Assembly (NCBI GenBank): GCA_016699675.1 | Contig: CP064985.1 | Location: 3,906,001-3,970,000, forward strand | Origin: Austwickia sp. | Lineage (GTDB): Bacteria; Actinomycetota; Actinomycetes; Actinomycetales; Dermatophilaceae | DNA: 64,000 nt | Reading direction: 5' to 3' | Part shown: piece after piece, positions 28,649 to 38,830 of the stretch | How the letters are laid out: every line of letters starts with the position of its first letter | How positions within the stretch are numbered: position 1 is the stretch's first letter | Notes under the pieces: generated by a model | Told to the model about the DNA's origin: nothing | Seen by the model: the letters and a program-made list of their open reading frames with translations, nothing else | Databases searched by the model: none | Made by a program: the position numbers and the translations under genes

Positions 28649-29857
28649 TCAGGCTCCCAGGATGTCGATGCCGGGGAGGGTCTTGCCCTCCAGGTATTCC
28701 AGGCTCGCGCCGCCACCAGTGGAGATGTGCCCGAACTGGTCGTCGGTGTAGCCCAACTGCCGTACGGCGGCCGCGGAGTCGCCGCCGCCGACCACGGTGA
28801 GCGCCCCGTCGGCGGTCGCGTCGACCAGGGCCTGCGCGACGGCCTTCGTGCCCGCGGCGTACGGCGCCATCTCGAACGCGCCCATCGGGCCGTTCCAGAA
28901 CACCGTCTTGCAGTCGGTGATCTTGCTGGCGAAGAGCTTGCCGCTTTCCGGGCCGATGTCCAGGCCCATCATGTCGGCGGGGATCGCGTCGACGCCGACC
29001 GTGGAGATCGGGCCGTCCGTGCCGAAGCTGGGCGCGATGACGGTGTCGACGGGCAGGACCAGCTCGACGCCCTTGGCCTGGGCCTGCTCGAGGAAGCCCT
29101 TGCAGGTGTCGATCATCGTCTCGTCGAGCAGCGACTTGCCGACCTCGTAGCCCTGCGCCTTGAGGAACGTGTAGGCCATGCCGCCGCCGATGAGCAGGCG
29201 GTCCGCCGTCTTCATGAGGTTCTCGATGACGGCCAACTTGTCGGCCACCTTGGCGCCGCCCAGGACCACGGCGTACGGCCGCTGCGGGTCCTGCGTGAGC
29301 CGCTTGAGCACATCGACCTCGGCGCCGACCAGGCCGCCGGCGTAGTGCGGGAGCTTGGTGGCGACGTCGTACACGCTCGCCTGCTTGCGGTGCACGACGC
29401 CGAAGCCGTCGGAGACGTAGTAGTCGGCGAAGGCCGCGAGCTGGTCGGCGAAGGCGCCGCGCTCGGCCTCGTCCTTGCTGGTCTCGCCCGCGTTGAAGCG
29501 CAGGTTCTCCAGCAGCGCCACCTCACCGTCGGCCAGGCCGGCCACGACGCCCTGGGCGGACTCCCCGACCGTGTCAGAGGCGAACTTCACGTCCGTGCCG
29601 AGCAGCTCGGAGAACCGGGCGACGACGGGAGCCAGGGAGTACTTCTCCTCCGGCGCGCCCTTCGGGCGACCCAGGTGCGCGACGACGATGACCGCCGCGC
29701 CCGCGCCGGTGAGGGCCTTGATCGTGGGGACTGAGGCGCGCAAGCGGCCGTCGTCGGTGATGTTCTTGTCGGCGTCGAGGGGGACGTTGAGGTCGCTGCG
29801 GACCAGGACCTTCTTGCCGTGCAGGTCGTCGCGGACGAGATCGTCGACCGTCTTCAT
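28649..29857 (-). CDS. pgk: Phosphoglycerate kinase
   Basis: 402 residues. It has RSDLNVPLD at the N-terminus, VVAHLGRPKG, and the nucleotide-binding GGAKVADKL and VVGGGDSAAAV segments. It makes ATP from 1,3-bisphosphoglycerate. The ATG of MKTVDDLV (29857) follows AGGAG; an upstream in-frame start adds eleven unrelated residues. It lies 108 bases after gap, with a terminator-like hairpin in between. Confidence 0.97.
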   Translation of the reverse strand: MKTVDDLVRDDLHGKKVLVRSDLNVPLDADKNITDDGRLRASVPTIKALTGAGAAVIVVAHLGRPKGAPEEKYSLAPVVARFSELLGTDVKFASDTVGESAQGVVAGLADGEVALLENLRFNAGETSKDEAERGAFADQLAAFADYYVSDGFGVVHRKQASVYDVATKLPHYAGGLVGAEVDVLKRLTQDPQRPYAVVLGGAKVADKLAVIENLMKTADRLLIGGGMAYTFLKAQGYEVGKSLLDETMIDTCKGFLEQAQAKGVELVLPVDTVIAPSFGTDGPISTVGVDAIPADMMGLDIGPESGKLFASKITDCKTVFWNGPMGAFEMAPYAAGTKAVAQALVDATADGALTVVGGGDSAAAVRQLGYTDDQFGHISTGGGASLEYLEGKTLPGIDILGA

Positions 29858-29890
29858 AGGGGGCTCCTGTCGAGTCGCGAATGGGCGCAA

Positions 29891-29937
29891 GAAAAGCCCG
29901 TACGTCGGGCGGCCGGGCGGGCCACCCGACGCACGGG
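29891..29937 (-). terminator. Rho-independent terminator after gap
   Basis: An 18-bp stem with two mismatches (29897-29914 with 29920-29937) and a 5-base loop is followed on the minus strand by CTTTTCTT. It lies between gap and pgk and would end or reduce the gap transcript. Confidence 0.75.
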
Positions 29938-29965
29938 ATCGATCACGTTGGGGTGCTGGGCTCGA

Positions 29966-30967
<1,002 letters not shown>

Positions 30968-31148
30968 AACGCTGCCTTCCTGGGGTTGCTTACCGGTGGC
31001 GAGAGCCCCCAGTCGCGCGGGACGCGGTGATGTCACGCCACTGCTTGCGGTAGGGGCCGGCACGCCGTCGTACGACGATTCGACCCTAGCGGGTCCGCGG
31101 TGTTGATAGCAGCTAAGGATCTGGCCGAATGGCCCGCCGCGGCGCGGA

Positions 31149-32129
31149 TCAGGCCTCCAGCAGCTCCTCGGTCAGCCCGGCCTCGGTGCTCGGGATGCCG
31201 AGCTCGCTGGCCCGCTTGTCGGCCATCGCGAGCAGCCGCCGGATCCGCCCGGCCACGGCGTCCTTGGTCATCGGCGGCTGGGCCAGAGCGCCGAGTTCCT
31301 CCAGGCTGGCCTGCTTGTGGTCCAGCCGCAGCTGACCGGCCTCGCGCAGGTGCTCGGGGATCTCCTCGCCGAGGATCTCCAGGGCCCGCGCCACCCGGGC
31401 GCCGGCGGTGACCGCAGCCCGCGCCGACCGCCGCAGGTTGGCGTCGTCGAAGTTGGCCAGGCGGTTCGCCGTCGCCCGGACCTCGCGGCGCATACGCCGC
31501 TCCTCCCAGGCCAGCACCGCGTCGTGCGCGCCGACTCTGGTGAGCATGGCGCTGATCGCGTCGCCGTCCCGGATGACCACCCGATCCACCCCGCGCACCT
31601 CGCGCGCCTTGGCCTGGATGCTCAGCCGCCGCGCGGCCCCCACCAGCGCCAACGCCGCCTCCGGCCCCGGGCAGGTCACCTCCAGCGAACTCGATCGGCC
31701 CGGCTCGGTCAGCGAGCCGTGCGCGAGGAAGGCGCCCCGCCAGGCGGCCTCCGCGTCACACACCGCGCCGTTGACGACCCGCGGCGGCAGGCCCCGGACC
31801 GGACGCCCGCGCAGATCGACCAGCCCGGTCTGCCGGGCCAGGTCCTCGCCGTTCTGCTCGACCCGCACGACGTACCGGCTGCCCTTGCGAATCCCCGCCT
31901 CCGAGACGACCATCAGCTCGGTCGCGTGCCCGTAGACCTCGGTGATGTCGCGCCGCAGCCGGCGGGCCGCCGAGGCGGTGTCCAGCTCGGCCTCGACCAC
32001 GATCCGGCCGGCCACCAGGTGCAGCCCGCCGGCGAGTCGCAAGGACGCGGAGACCTCCGCTTTGCGGCAACACGGCTTGGTCACCGGCAGCCGACTGAGC
32101 TCGTCCTTGACGTTCGCGGTCATGGCCAT
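31149..32129 (-). CDS. whiA: Sporulation/cell-division regulator WhiA
   Basis: 326 residues starting MAMTANVKDELSRL. The N-terminal half resembles LAGLIDADG homing endonucleases (RGAFLAHGSLTEP) but lacks catalytic motifs. The C-terminal half has a helix-turn-helix: NFDDANLRRS and EELGALAQPPMTKDAVAGRI. It is the conserved third member of the rapZ-yvcK-whiA trio and acts as a transcription factor in differentiation or division. A second ATG six bases further in (32123) is also possible. Confidence 0.95.
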   Translation of the reverse strand: MAMTANVKDELSRLPVTKPCCRKAEVSASLRLAGGLHLVAGRIVVEAELDTASAARRLRRDITEVYGHATELMVVSEAGIRKGSRYVVRVEQNGEDLARQTGLVDLRGRPVRGLPPRVVNGAVCDAEAAWRGAFLAHGSLTEPGRSSSLEVTCPGPEAALALVGAARRLSIQAKAREVRGVDRVVIRDGDAISAMLTRVGAHDAVLAWEERRMRREVRATANRLANFDDANLRRSARAAVTAGARVARALEILGEEIPEHLREAGQLRLDHKQASLEELGALAQPPMTKDAVAGRIRRLLAMADKRASELGIPSTEAGLTEELLEA

Positions 32130-32249
32130 GGCGTAAATAGTGCCACTGGCGCGGAGTGCTTCCGACCGGCCGACGGCGCCCCGGCACATCGAACGAGTGT
32201 CCAACTTCGCGTCGGTCCTGGTCAGCGTCGACGTTCGCGGAGGGGGTGG

Positions 32250-33194
32250 TCAGGAAAAGACGTCGCGGTACGCCGCAGCCAGGCGCAGCACGTCGTGCAC
32301 CTTGGGCCGGTCCGGGGCGACCACGCTCGCCACCACGAGCTCCGCGCCCAGTTGCGCCGCCGCCGCCTCGACGCGATCCCGGTCGTCGACGACGCCCGGG
32401 TCGGCCAGCACGACGTCCAGGTGGAACTGGGGCGCATGGTGGGCGAGCACGTCCAGGTGGCGCGCCGCCGTGAAGCCCATCGTCTCCGTGGTCTGCATCT
32501 GCACGTTGAGCGTGAGCAACCGGCGGGCCTTCGTCTCCGCCAGCGCCACCGCCAGCTCCGGCACGAGCAGGTGCGGCATCACCGAGGTGAACCACGACCC
32601 CGGGCCGAGGACCACCCAGTCGGCCTCGCGGACCGCCCGGACCGTCTCGGGGTGGGCCGGCGGATCCGCCGGGTCCAGCCGCACCTCCAGCACCTCACCC
32701 GCGGTGGTTGCCACCTGGGCCTGCCCGAACACCTCGCAGATCGACTCCGGGTCGTGCGGGTCGAGGCCGCGGACCAGCGCGGAGATGTGCAACGGGACGG
32801 CCGCCATCGGCAGCACCCGACCCCGCGCCCCCAGGAGCCGGCGCACGACGTCGAGCCCCTCGACCGTGTCGCCGAGCAGCTCCCACAGCGCGACGATCAG
32901 CAGGTTGCCCACCGCGTGCCCGCCCAGGGGTCCGGGGCCGGCGAAGCGGTGTTGCAGCACGTCGCTCCACAGCAACCCCCACTGCGAGTCGTCGCACAAC
33001 GCCGCGAGGGCCATCCGCAGGTCACCGGGCGGCAGGACGTCGTACTCGCGGCGCAGCCGCCCGCTCGATCCGCCATCGTCGGCCACGGTGACGACCGCCG
33101 TGATCTGGTCCGACAGGTGCCGCAGCGCGGCCAACGAGGCCGCCAGACCATGTCCCCCGCCGAGCGCGACGACCGTCGGCCGGTGCGCGCTCAC
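32250..33194 (-). CDS. yvcK: YvcK/GlmR-family UDP-sugar-binding protein
   Basis: 314 residues. The N-terminal VVALGGGHGLAASLAALRHL and VTVADDGGSSGRLR are the hallmarks of the family (formerly CofD-like), which binds UDP-GlcNAc and helps direct carbon into cell-wall precursors. The LGPGSWFTSVMPHLLVP segment is also conserved. It starts with a GTG one base after the rapZ stop, so it is likely coupled to rapZ. Confidence 0.93.
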   Translation of the reverse strand: MSAHRPTVVALGGGHGLAASLAALRHLSDQITAVVTVADDGGSSGRLRREYDVLPPGDLRMALAALCDDSQWGLLWSDVLQHRFAGPGPLGGHAVGNLLIVALWELLGDTVEGLDVVRRLLGARGRVLPMAAVPLHISALVRGLDPHDPESICEVFGQAQVATTAGEVLEVRLDPADPPAHPETVRAVREADWVVLGPGSWFTSVMPHLLVPELAVALAETKARRLLTLNVQMQTTETMGFTAARHLDVLAHHAPQFHLDVVLADPGVVDDRDRVEAAAAQLGAELVVASVVAPDRPKVHDVLRLAAAYRDVFS

Positions 33195-33195
33195 C

Positions 33196-34230
33196 TCACT
33201 CCCGCCCGAGATCCCGGTGGAAGAGGATCGTCGCGACCTCCGGCGTGTGCAGGCGGTGCGCCAGCCGCTCCGAGATGGCGACCGAGCGGTGCTTGCCACC
33301 GGTGCAGCCGATCGCGACGGTGATGTAGCGCCGCCCCTCGCGCAGGTACCCCTCCAGCATCGGCTCCATGAGGCTCACCAATCGCTCGACGAACTCCAGT
33401 GCGCCCGGCTGCCCGAGCACGTACGAGGCGACGCCCTCGTCCCGGCCGGTCTGATTGCGCAGCTCGGGGATCCAGTACGGGTTGGGCAGGAAGCGCATGT
33501 CGAAGACGAGGTCGGCATCCAGCGGCAGGCCGTATTTGAACCCGAAGGAGACGATCGCGATCCGCAGCCGGGTCGTCGGGGCGCCCTCGTTGGCGATGTC
33601 GCGGACCTTGGCGGAGAGCTGGTGCACGTTGAGGCCGGAGGTGTCCACGACGAGGTCCGCGTCGGAGCGCAGATCCGCCAGCTTCTTGCGTTCGGCCTGG
33701 ATGCCGTCGAGGAGCCGTCCGTCCCCCTGCAGCGGGTGCGGGCGGCGCACGCTCTCGAAGCGGCGGACCAGCGACTCGTCGTTGGCGTCGATGAAGATGA
33801 CCCGCGGCCGCAGGCCCATCGCCCGCAGCTGGGCCAGGGCCCCGCGGAAGGCGTCGAAGAAGCCACGCGACCGCGCGTCGACGACGGCGGCCAGGCGGGT
33901 GACGTTCGACGCGGGGGCGGAGGCGAGCTGCGCGAGCTGCGGCAGCATCGAGGCGGGCAGGTTGTCCACGAGGTACCAGCCGAGGTCCTCCAGCGCGTGC
34001 GCCGCCGTCGACCGGCCGGCCCCGCTCATCCCGGTGAGGATCGCGACCTGGAAGTCTCCCTCACCGTCCGCGTCGCGCTCGTCCGGCCCGCCGGGCCCGA
34101 GCCCGCCCGGCCGCAGTCCGCTCGGTCCGGGGCCGCCCAGCCCCGGGCCGGCCAGGCCTGATCCGCCGAGCCCGGCACCGCCGGCGAACCCCGCCGGGGT
34201 GCCTCCCAGCCCCTCGCCGCCCTCGCTCAT
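33196..34230 (-). CDS. rapZ: RapZ-family nucleotide-binding protein
   Basis: 344 residues. A Gly/Pro-rich tail of about 55 residues precedes the P-loop TGMSGAGRSTAAHALEDLGW, followed by VDNLP. The C-terminal domain contains SFGFKYGLPLDADLVFDMR and AIGCTGGKHRSV. The P-loop Lys is replaced by Arg, as I recall for other actinobacterial members. In E. coli RapZ guides a small RNA for glmS; the actinobacterial role is less clear. ATG 34230 is chosen because GGAGG lies ten bases upstream; 34269 is an alternative. Confidence 0.9.
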   Translation of the reverse strand: MSEGGEGLGGTPAGFAGGAGLGGSGLAGPGLGGPGPSGLRPGGLGPGGPDERDADGEGDFQVAILTGMSGAGRSTAAHALEDLGWYLVDNLPASMLPQLAQLASAPASNVTRLAAVVDARSRGFFDAFRGALAQLRAMGLRPRVIFIDANDESLVRRFESVRRPHPLQGDGRLLDGIQAERKKLADLRSDADLVVDTSGLNVHQLSAKVRDIANEGAPTTRLRIAIVSFGFKYGLPLDADLVFDMRFLPNPYWIPELRNQTGRDEGVASYVLGQPGALEFVERLVSLMEPMLEGYLREGRRYITVAIGCTGGKHRSVAISERLAHRLHTPEVATILFHRDLGRE

Positions 34231-34307
34231 CGCCTCGAGCCCTCCGGTTCGTGGTCGTCCTGTGGTCATCCTGTGGTCATTGTGTCGTCCCCGCGCCCGG
34301 ATCCGGC

Positions 34308-36266
34308 CTAGTCCAGGATCTCACCGGTCGTCACGTTGACGGCCGGTGCGACCTGTGCCGCGCCGGCGGCCAGCCGGTCGGCGATGGTGCGCGCCAGCGC
34401 GGGACCGATGCCGGGCACGGCGGCCAGCTCGTCCGGGTCCGCCGCCCGGATCGCCTTGACCGACCCGAACGCCTTGAGCAGCGCCGCCCGTCGGGCGGGG
34501 CCGAGCCCGGGGATCGTGTCCAGGGCGCTCGTCGTCATGGCCTTGCTCCGGCGCTGCCGATGGAACGTGATCGCGAACCGGTGCGCCTCGTCCCGGATCC
34601 GCTGCAGCAGGAACAGCGCGTCGCTGCCGCGCGGCAGGATGACGGGGAACTCCTCCCCCGGCAGCCACACCTCTTCGAGCCGCTTGGCGAGCCCCACCAG
34701 CGCCACGTCGGTGACGCCGAGCGCGTCCAGCGCCGCCTGCGCCGCGTTGACCTGGGGCAGCCCGCCGTCGACGACCACGAGCTGGGGGGCGTAGGCGAAC
34801 CGTCGTGCCTTGCCGGTCTCGGGGTCGATCCCGGCCGGTACGTCGGGGCCCGCCGAGCTCGACGCCTCGGCCACGTGCCGCCGGAAGCGCCGGGTGAGCA
34901 CCTCGTGCATGGCCGCCGTGTCGTCGGTGGCGCCGGTCTCGGCCTCGCCGCGGACCGCGAAGCGGCGGTATTCGCCCTTGCGCGGCAGGCCGTCCTCGAA
35001 CACCACCATCGAGGCCACGACGTTGGTGCCCTGCACGTGGCTGACGTCGAAGCACTCGATCCGCAGCGGCGCCTCCGCCAGGCCCAGGGCCTCCTGCAGG
35101 TCGGCGAGGGCCTGGCCGCGCGCGGTGAGGTCGCCGGCCCGGGCCACCTTGTGCCGCGCCAGCGCCTGCTGGGCGTTGCGGGTGACCGTCTCGGCCAGGG
35201 CGCGCTTGTCGCCCCGCTGGGGCACCCGGACCGACACCCGCGCCCGACGTACCTCCGACAGCAGCGCGGCGACGGCCTCGCAGTCCGCCGGCAGCGTCGG
35301 CACCAGCACCTCCCGCGGCACGCCCTCGGCCGACTCCGCCGCGTAGACCTGCATAAGGAGCTGCTGCACGAGGTCCGCGTCGTCGGCGGACTCCCGCTCG
35401 CTGACCCAACCGCGCTGACCGCGGACGCGGCCGCCGCGCACGTGGAAGACCTGCACGGCCACCTCGAGCTCGTCGCTGGCCATCCCGAACACGTCGGCGT
35501 CGGTGGCGTCGGCAAGCACCACCGCGGACCGCTCCAGGGCGCGCTCCAGCGCACCGAGGTCGTCGCGGAGCCGGGCCGCGGTCTCGAAGTCGAGCTCCGC
35601 GGCCGCCGCGCGCATCTGCGCCTCCAGCCGCTTGACGAACCGACCCGTGTTGCCCGCGAGGAAGTCGCACAGCTCCTCGGCGATCGCCCGGTGCGCGTCG
35701 GCGTCGACGCGGCCGACGCACGGCGCGCTGCACTTGTCGATGTAGCCGAGCAGGCAGGGGCGGCCCGACAGCCCGGCCCGGTGGAAGACGCCCTTGCTGC
35801 AGGTGCGCACGGGGAAGACCCGGAGGAGCTGGTCGAGGGTCTCCCGGATGGCCCAGGCGTGCGCATAAGGCCCGAAGTAGCGGGTCCCTGCCCTCTTGGC
35901 CCCGCGCAGCACCTGGGCGCGGGGGAACTCCTCGGCCATGGTCACGGCCAGGTACGGGTAGGACTTGTCGTCGCGGTACTTGACGTTGAACCGCGGCTCG
36001 AACTCCTTGATCCAGCTGTATTCCAGCTGGAGCGCCTCGACCTCCGTCGCCACGACGGTCCACTCGACGCTCGCGCCGGTGCGCACCATCGTCTGCGTGC
36101 GCGGGTGCAGGCCGGCGACGTCCTGGAAGTACGACGAGAGCCGCTGCCGCAGGCTCTTCGCCTTGCCGACGTAGATGACCCGGCCGTGGGCGTCCCGGAA
36201 GCGGTAGACCCCTGGCTCGGTGGGGATTTCGCCCGGCCGGGGGCGGTACGTCGAGGGGTCGGCCAC
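34308..36266 (-). CDS. uvrC: UvrABC system protein C
   Basis: 652 residues. The GIY-YIG nuclease domain starts with EPGVYRFRDAHGRVIYVGKA at about residue 17. The Cys-rich region has RPCLLGYIDKCSAPC, a UVR motif follows (LDFETAARLRDDLGAL), then the RNase H-like second nuclease (IECFDVSHVQGT, LVVVDGGLPQ), and the C-terminal helix-hairpin-helix pair (IPGLGPARRAALL, VPGIGPALARTI). It makes both incisions in nucleotide excision repair. GTG start. It heads the uvrC-rapZ-yvcK-whiA run. Confidence 0.97.
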   Translation of the reverse strand: MADPSTYRPRPGEIPTEPGVYRFRDAHGRVIYVGKAKSLRQRLSSYFQDVAGLHPRTQTMVRTGASVEWTVVATEVEALQLEYSWIKEFEPRFNVKYRDDKSYPYLAVTMAEEFPRAQVLRGAKRAGTRYFGPYAHAWAIRETLDQLLRVFPVRTCSKGVFHRAGLSGRPCLLGYIDKCSAPCVGRVDADAHRAIAEELCDFLAGNTGRFVKRLEAQMRAAAAELDFETAARLRDDLGALERALERSAVVLADATDADVFGMASDELEVAVQVFHVRGGRVRGQRGWVSERESADDADLVQQLLMQVYAAESAEGVPREVLVPTLPADCEAVAALLSEVRRARVSVRVPQRGDKRALAETVTRNAQQALARHKVARAGDLTARGQALADLQEALGLAEAPLRIECFDVSHVQGTNVVASMVVFEDGLPRKGEYRRFAVRGEAETGATDDTAAMHEVLTRRFRRHVAEASSSAGPDVPAGIDPETGKARRFAYAPQLVVVDGGLPQVNAAQAALDALGVTDVALVGLAKRLEEVWLPGEEFPVILPRGSDALFLLQRIRDEAHRFAITFHRQRRSKAMTTSALDTIPGLGPARRAALLKAFGSVKAIRAADPDELAAVPGIGPALARTIADRLAAGAAQVAPAVNVTTGEILD

Positions 36267-36497
36267 GCGGCTCAGCGTACGGCGTACCCGCCGACAACCC
36301 GCGGACCGGCCCGAACGCTCTCGGGGGCCGGGTGCGGGGCGAACCTACTCGACCGTACGGCGCAGGCGGCCGACCGCTCGCCCGGTCCTGGAACCGTTGG
36401 ACAGACGTCTTTGACCTGCAACGTCGCGATGAGGTCGCGCCTACTTCCGTGATCGGCGAAACATCATCTAGTCTCCGTGCGCACTGCAGTCCGCCGA

Positions 36498-36509
36498 CCG
36501 ACCGGTCGG
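36498..36509. promoter_or_regulatory. Palindromic candidate operator upstream of livK
   Basis: A perfect 12-bp palindrome, CCGACCGGTCGG, lies about 45 bases before the livK start in the 287-base uvrC/livK divergent region. No regulator is identified. GC-rich palindromes also arise by chance in such DNA. Confidence 0.25.
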
Positions 36510-36553
36510 CCCGACGGGTCGCGACGGCCCGGGACGCCTTCCCAGGAGGATCG

Positions 36554-37786
36554 ATGAAGAACTCGTTCGTGCGCGCCGGTGTCGGCGTCACCGTTCTCGC
36601 CACGGTGGTCGGCCTCGCCGGCTGTGGCTCCCGTTCCGAGACCGGGAGCTCAGCGACGGGTGGAAGCGGCTCCGGTGCGGACAAGAAGGCCGTCATCGGC
36701 CTCATCGCGCCCCTCTCCGGTGGCCTGTCCGCCATGGGCCTCGGCATGAAGAACTCCGTTGACCTGGCGATCAAGCAGGCCAACGAGGCCAAGACGATTC
36801 CGGGCTGGACCCTGGAGCTCGACGCCAAGGACGACGAGGGCAAGCCCGAGCCCGGCAAGAACGCCGCGTCGGCGATGGCCTCCAGCGACAACGTCGTGGG
36901 CGTCGTGGGCACGCTGAACTCCAGCGTCGCCGGCCCCGTGCAGCCGGTCCTCAACACCGCGAACATCGCGATGATCTCCCCCGCGAACACCAACCCCAGC
37001 CTGACGAAGGGCCCGGACCTGACGGCACCCAAGCGGCTCTACCCCAACTACTTCCGCACCTGCACCACCGACGACGTCCAGGGTCCGTTCGCGGCGCAAT
37101 ACCTGATCGAGAAGGGCATCACCAGCGTCGCCACGATCCACGACAAGAAGACCTACGGCCAGGGCCTCGTCGATGCCTTCGCCAAGGACTTCGCCGCCAA
37201 GGGCGGCAAGGTCGTCGCGGCCGAGACGATCAACCCGGACGATGCCAACTACTCGGCGGCGATCAGCAAGGTGAAGGCCGCCGCGCCGAAGGCGGTCTAT
37301 TACGGCGGCGAGTACCCGCAGGCCGGGCCGCTGTCGCAGCAGATGAAGGCGGCCGGTCTCGCAGTGCCGCTGATGGGCGGCGACGGCATCTACGACCCGC
37401 AGTACATCAAGCTGGCCGGCGCCCAGTCGACCGGCGACCTGGCCACCTCGGTCGGCGCGCCGATCGCCAAGATGGCCAAGGGTCAGGAGTTCCTGGACGC
37501 GTACAAGAAGGGCAACTACAAGGAGGAGCCGTCGGCGTACGGCGCCTACGCGTACGACGCGGCCAAGGCCATCATCGAGGGGCTCAAGGTCAGCCTGAAG
37601 GACGCGAAGAGCGCGAAGGAGGCCCGCAAGGCCACCATCGACGCCATCGGCAAGGCCTCCTTCGACGGCGTCAGCGGCAAGGTCGCCTTCGACCAGTACG
37701 GCGACAGCACCACCCGCACCCTCACCGTCTACAAGGTGACGGACGGGGCCTGGAAGGACGACAAGACCGGCGAAGTGGCGAAGTAG
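36554..37786 (+). CDS. livK: Branched-chain amino-acid ABC transporter substrate-binding lipoprotein
   Basis: 410 residues. A signal peptide ends in the lipobox GLAGC, with Cys at about residue 24, then a Gly/Ser linker. The mature part is a type I periplasmic-binding fold (IGLIAPLSGGLSAMGLGMKN, VVGVVGTLNSSVAGPVQP, YYGGEYPQAGPLSQQMKAAG). It captures branched-chain or related amino acids outside the cell. AGGAGGA lies just before the ATG at 36554. It is first in livKHMGF. Confidence 0.93.
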   Translation: MKNSFVRAGVGVTVLATVVGLAGCGSRSETGSSATGGSGSGADKKAVIGLIAPLSGGLSAMGLGMKNSVDLAIKQANEAKTIPGWTLELDAKDDEGKPEPGKNAASAMASSDNVVGVVGTLNSSVAGPVQPVLNTANIAMISPANTNPSLTKGPDLTAPKRLYPNYFRTCTTDDVQGPFAAQYLIEKGITSVATIHDKKTYGQGLVDAFAKDFAAKGGKVVAAETINPDDANYSAAISKVKAAAPKAVYYGGEYPQAGPLSQQMKAAGLAVPLMGGDGIYDPQYIKLAGAQSTGDLATSVGAPIAKMAKGQEFLDAYKKGNYKEEPSAYGAYAYDAAKAIIEGLKVSLKDAKSAKEARKATIDAIGKASFDGVSGKVAFDQYGDSTTRTLTVYKVTDGAWKDDKTGEVAK

Positions 37787-37804
37787 TTCGCCAGCGATCG
37801 CGCT

Positions 37805-37839
37805 GACTGGGGCGGCGAGGAATCCTCGCCGCCCCAGTC
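37805..37839. terminator. Attenuator hairpin between livK and livH
   Basis: A near-perfect 35-base palindrome (37805-37821 with 37823-37839) sits in the 120-base livK-livH gap. Such a hairpin after the binding-protein gene would give more LivK than membrane subunits, a common pattern in ABC operons. Confidence 0.75.
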
Positions 37840-37906
37840 GGGCGCCAGTGGCGCCCCATCCACCTGCACGGCCCCAGAAGGGCACGGCACGTCAGGAAGG
37901 AGTTGC

Positions 37907-38830
37907 GTGGAACTCGTCCAGCAGCTCGTGAACGGGCTCACCCTCGGCTCGCTCTACGCATTGATCGCCGTCGGTTACACCGTCGTCTACGGCATCGTGC
38001 AGCTCATCAACTTCGCCCACGGCGAGGTCTTCATGATCGGCGCCTTCGGCGCCCTCACGACGTACATCGTGCTCTTCAAGGACACCACCGCCTGGTGGGT
38101 GCTGCTGGTCATGATCCTCGGCGGCATGGTGGCCGCGGTCGCGACGGCGGTGCTGATGGAGCGGGTCGCCTACCGGCCGCTGCGGCACGCCCCGCGGCTG
38201 GCCCCGCTGATCACCGCCATCGGCATCTCGATCTTCCTGCAGGAGATCGTGCGGCTCTACTACGGCCGCATCCCCGGGCTTCCCGACGCCAAGCAGAACA
38301 TCCCCTTCCCGGCCGTGGAGGGCTTCACCGGGTCGCCCTTCGTCGTCGGCGGGGTCACCTTCCAGCGGCCCGCGCTCTTCACGATGGGCGCGCTGGTGCT
38401 GTCCGCGGCGTTCCTGTGGTGGTTCATCAACACGACCCGGCAGGGCCGGGCGATGCAGGCCGTCTCGCAGGACCCGGACACCGCGCGGCTGATGGGCATC
38501 GACGTGGACAAGGTCATCGTCATCGCCTTCGCCGTGGGTGCGGCCCTGGCCGCGATCGCCGGCGTGGCGCAGGGCCTGCAGAACGGCAACATCGAGTTCC
38601 GGATGGGCTTTATGGCGGGCCTGAAGGCGTTCACGGCCGCGGTCCTCGGCGGCATCGGGAACGTCGCCGGCGCCGTGGTCGGCGGGCTCACGCTGGGGGT
38701 GGTCGAGTCGATCGGCATCTACCTCGGCGCGGGGCCGTGGAAGGACGTCGTCGCGTTCGCGCTGCTGATTCTCGTGCTGGTGTTCCGGCCGCAGGGGATC
38801 ATGGGCGCTCGGGTGGTGGATCGGGCATGA
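37907..38830 (+). CDS. livH: Branched-chain amino-acid ABC transporter permease LivH
   Basis: 307 residues, hydrophobic throughout, with about eight helices. The opening LVNGLTLGSLYALIAVGYTV and the INFAHGEVFMIGAF motif are diagnostic of LivH. It forms one half of the translocation pore with LivM. GTG start with AAGGAG upstream. The stop overlaps the livM ATG by 4 bases. Confidence 0.94.
   Translation: MELVQQLVNGLTLGSLYALIAVGYTVVYGIVQLINFAHGEVFMIGAFGALTTYIVLFKDTTAWWVLLVMILGGMVAAVATAVLMERVAYRPLRHAPRLAPLITAIGISIFLQEIVRLYYGRIPGLPDAKQNIPFPAVEGFTGSPFVVGGVTFQRPALFTMGALVLSAAFLWWFINTTRQGRAMQAVSQDPDTARLMGIDVDKVIVIAFAVGAALAAIAGVAQGLQNGNIEFRMGFMAGLKAFTAAVLGGIGNVAGAVVGGLTLGVVESIGIYLGAGPWKDVVAFALLILVLVFRPQGIMGARVVDRA

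Noticed and set aside
36411..36440. livK promoter with TTGACC as -35 element
   Set aside because: No acceptable -10 hexamer lies at the right distance.
37903..38826. A longer reading of livM running through livH
   Set aside because: The first 308 codons are an alternative frame of livH. The ATG overlapping the livH stop is the natural start.
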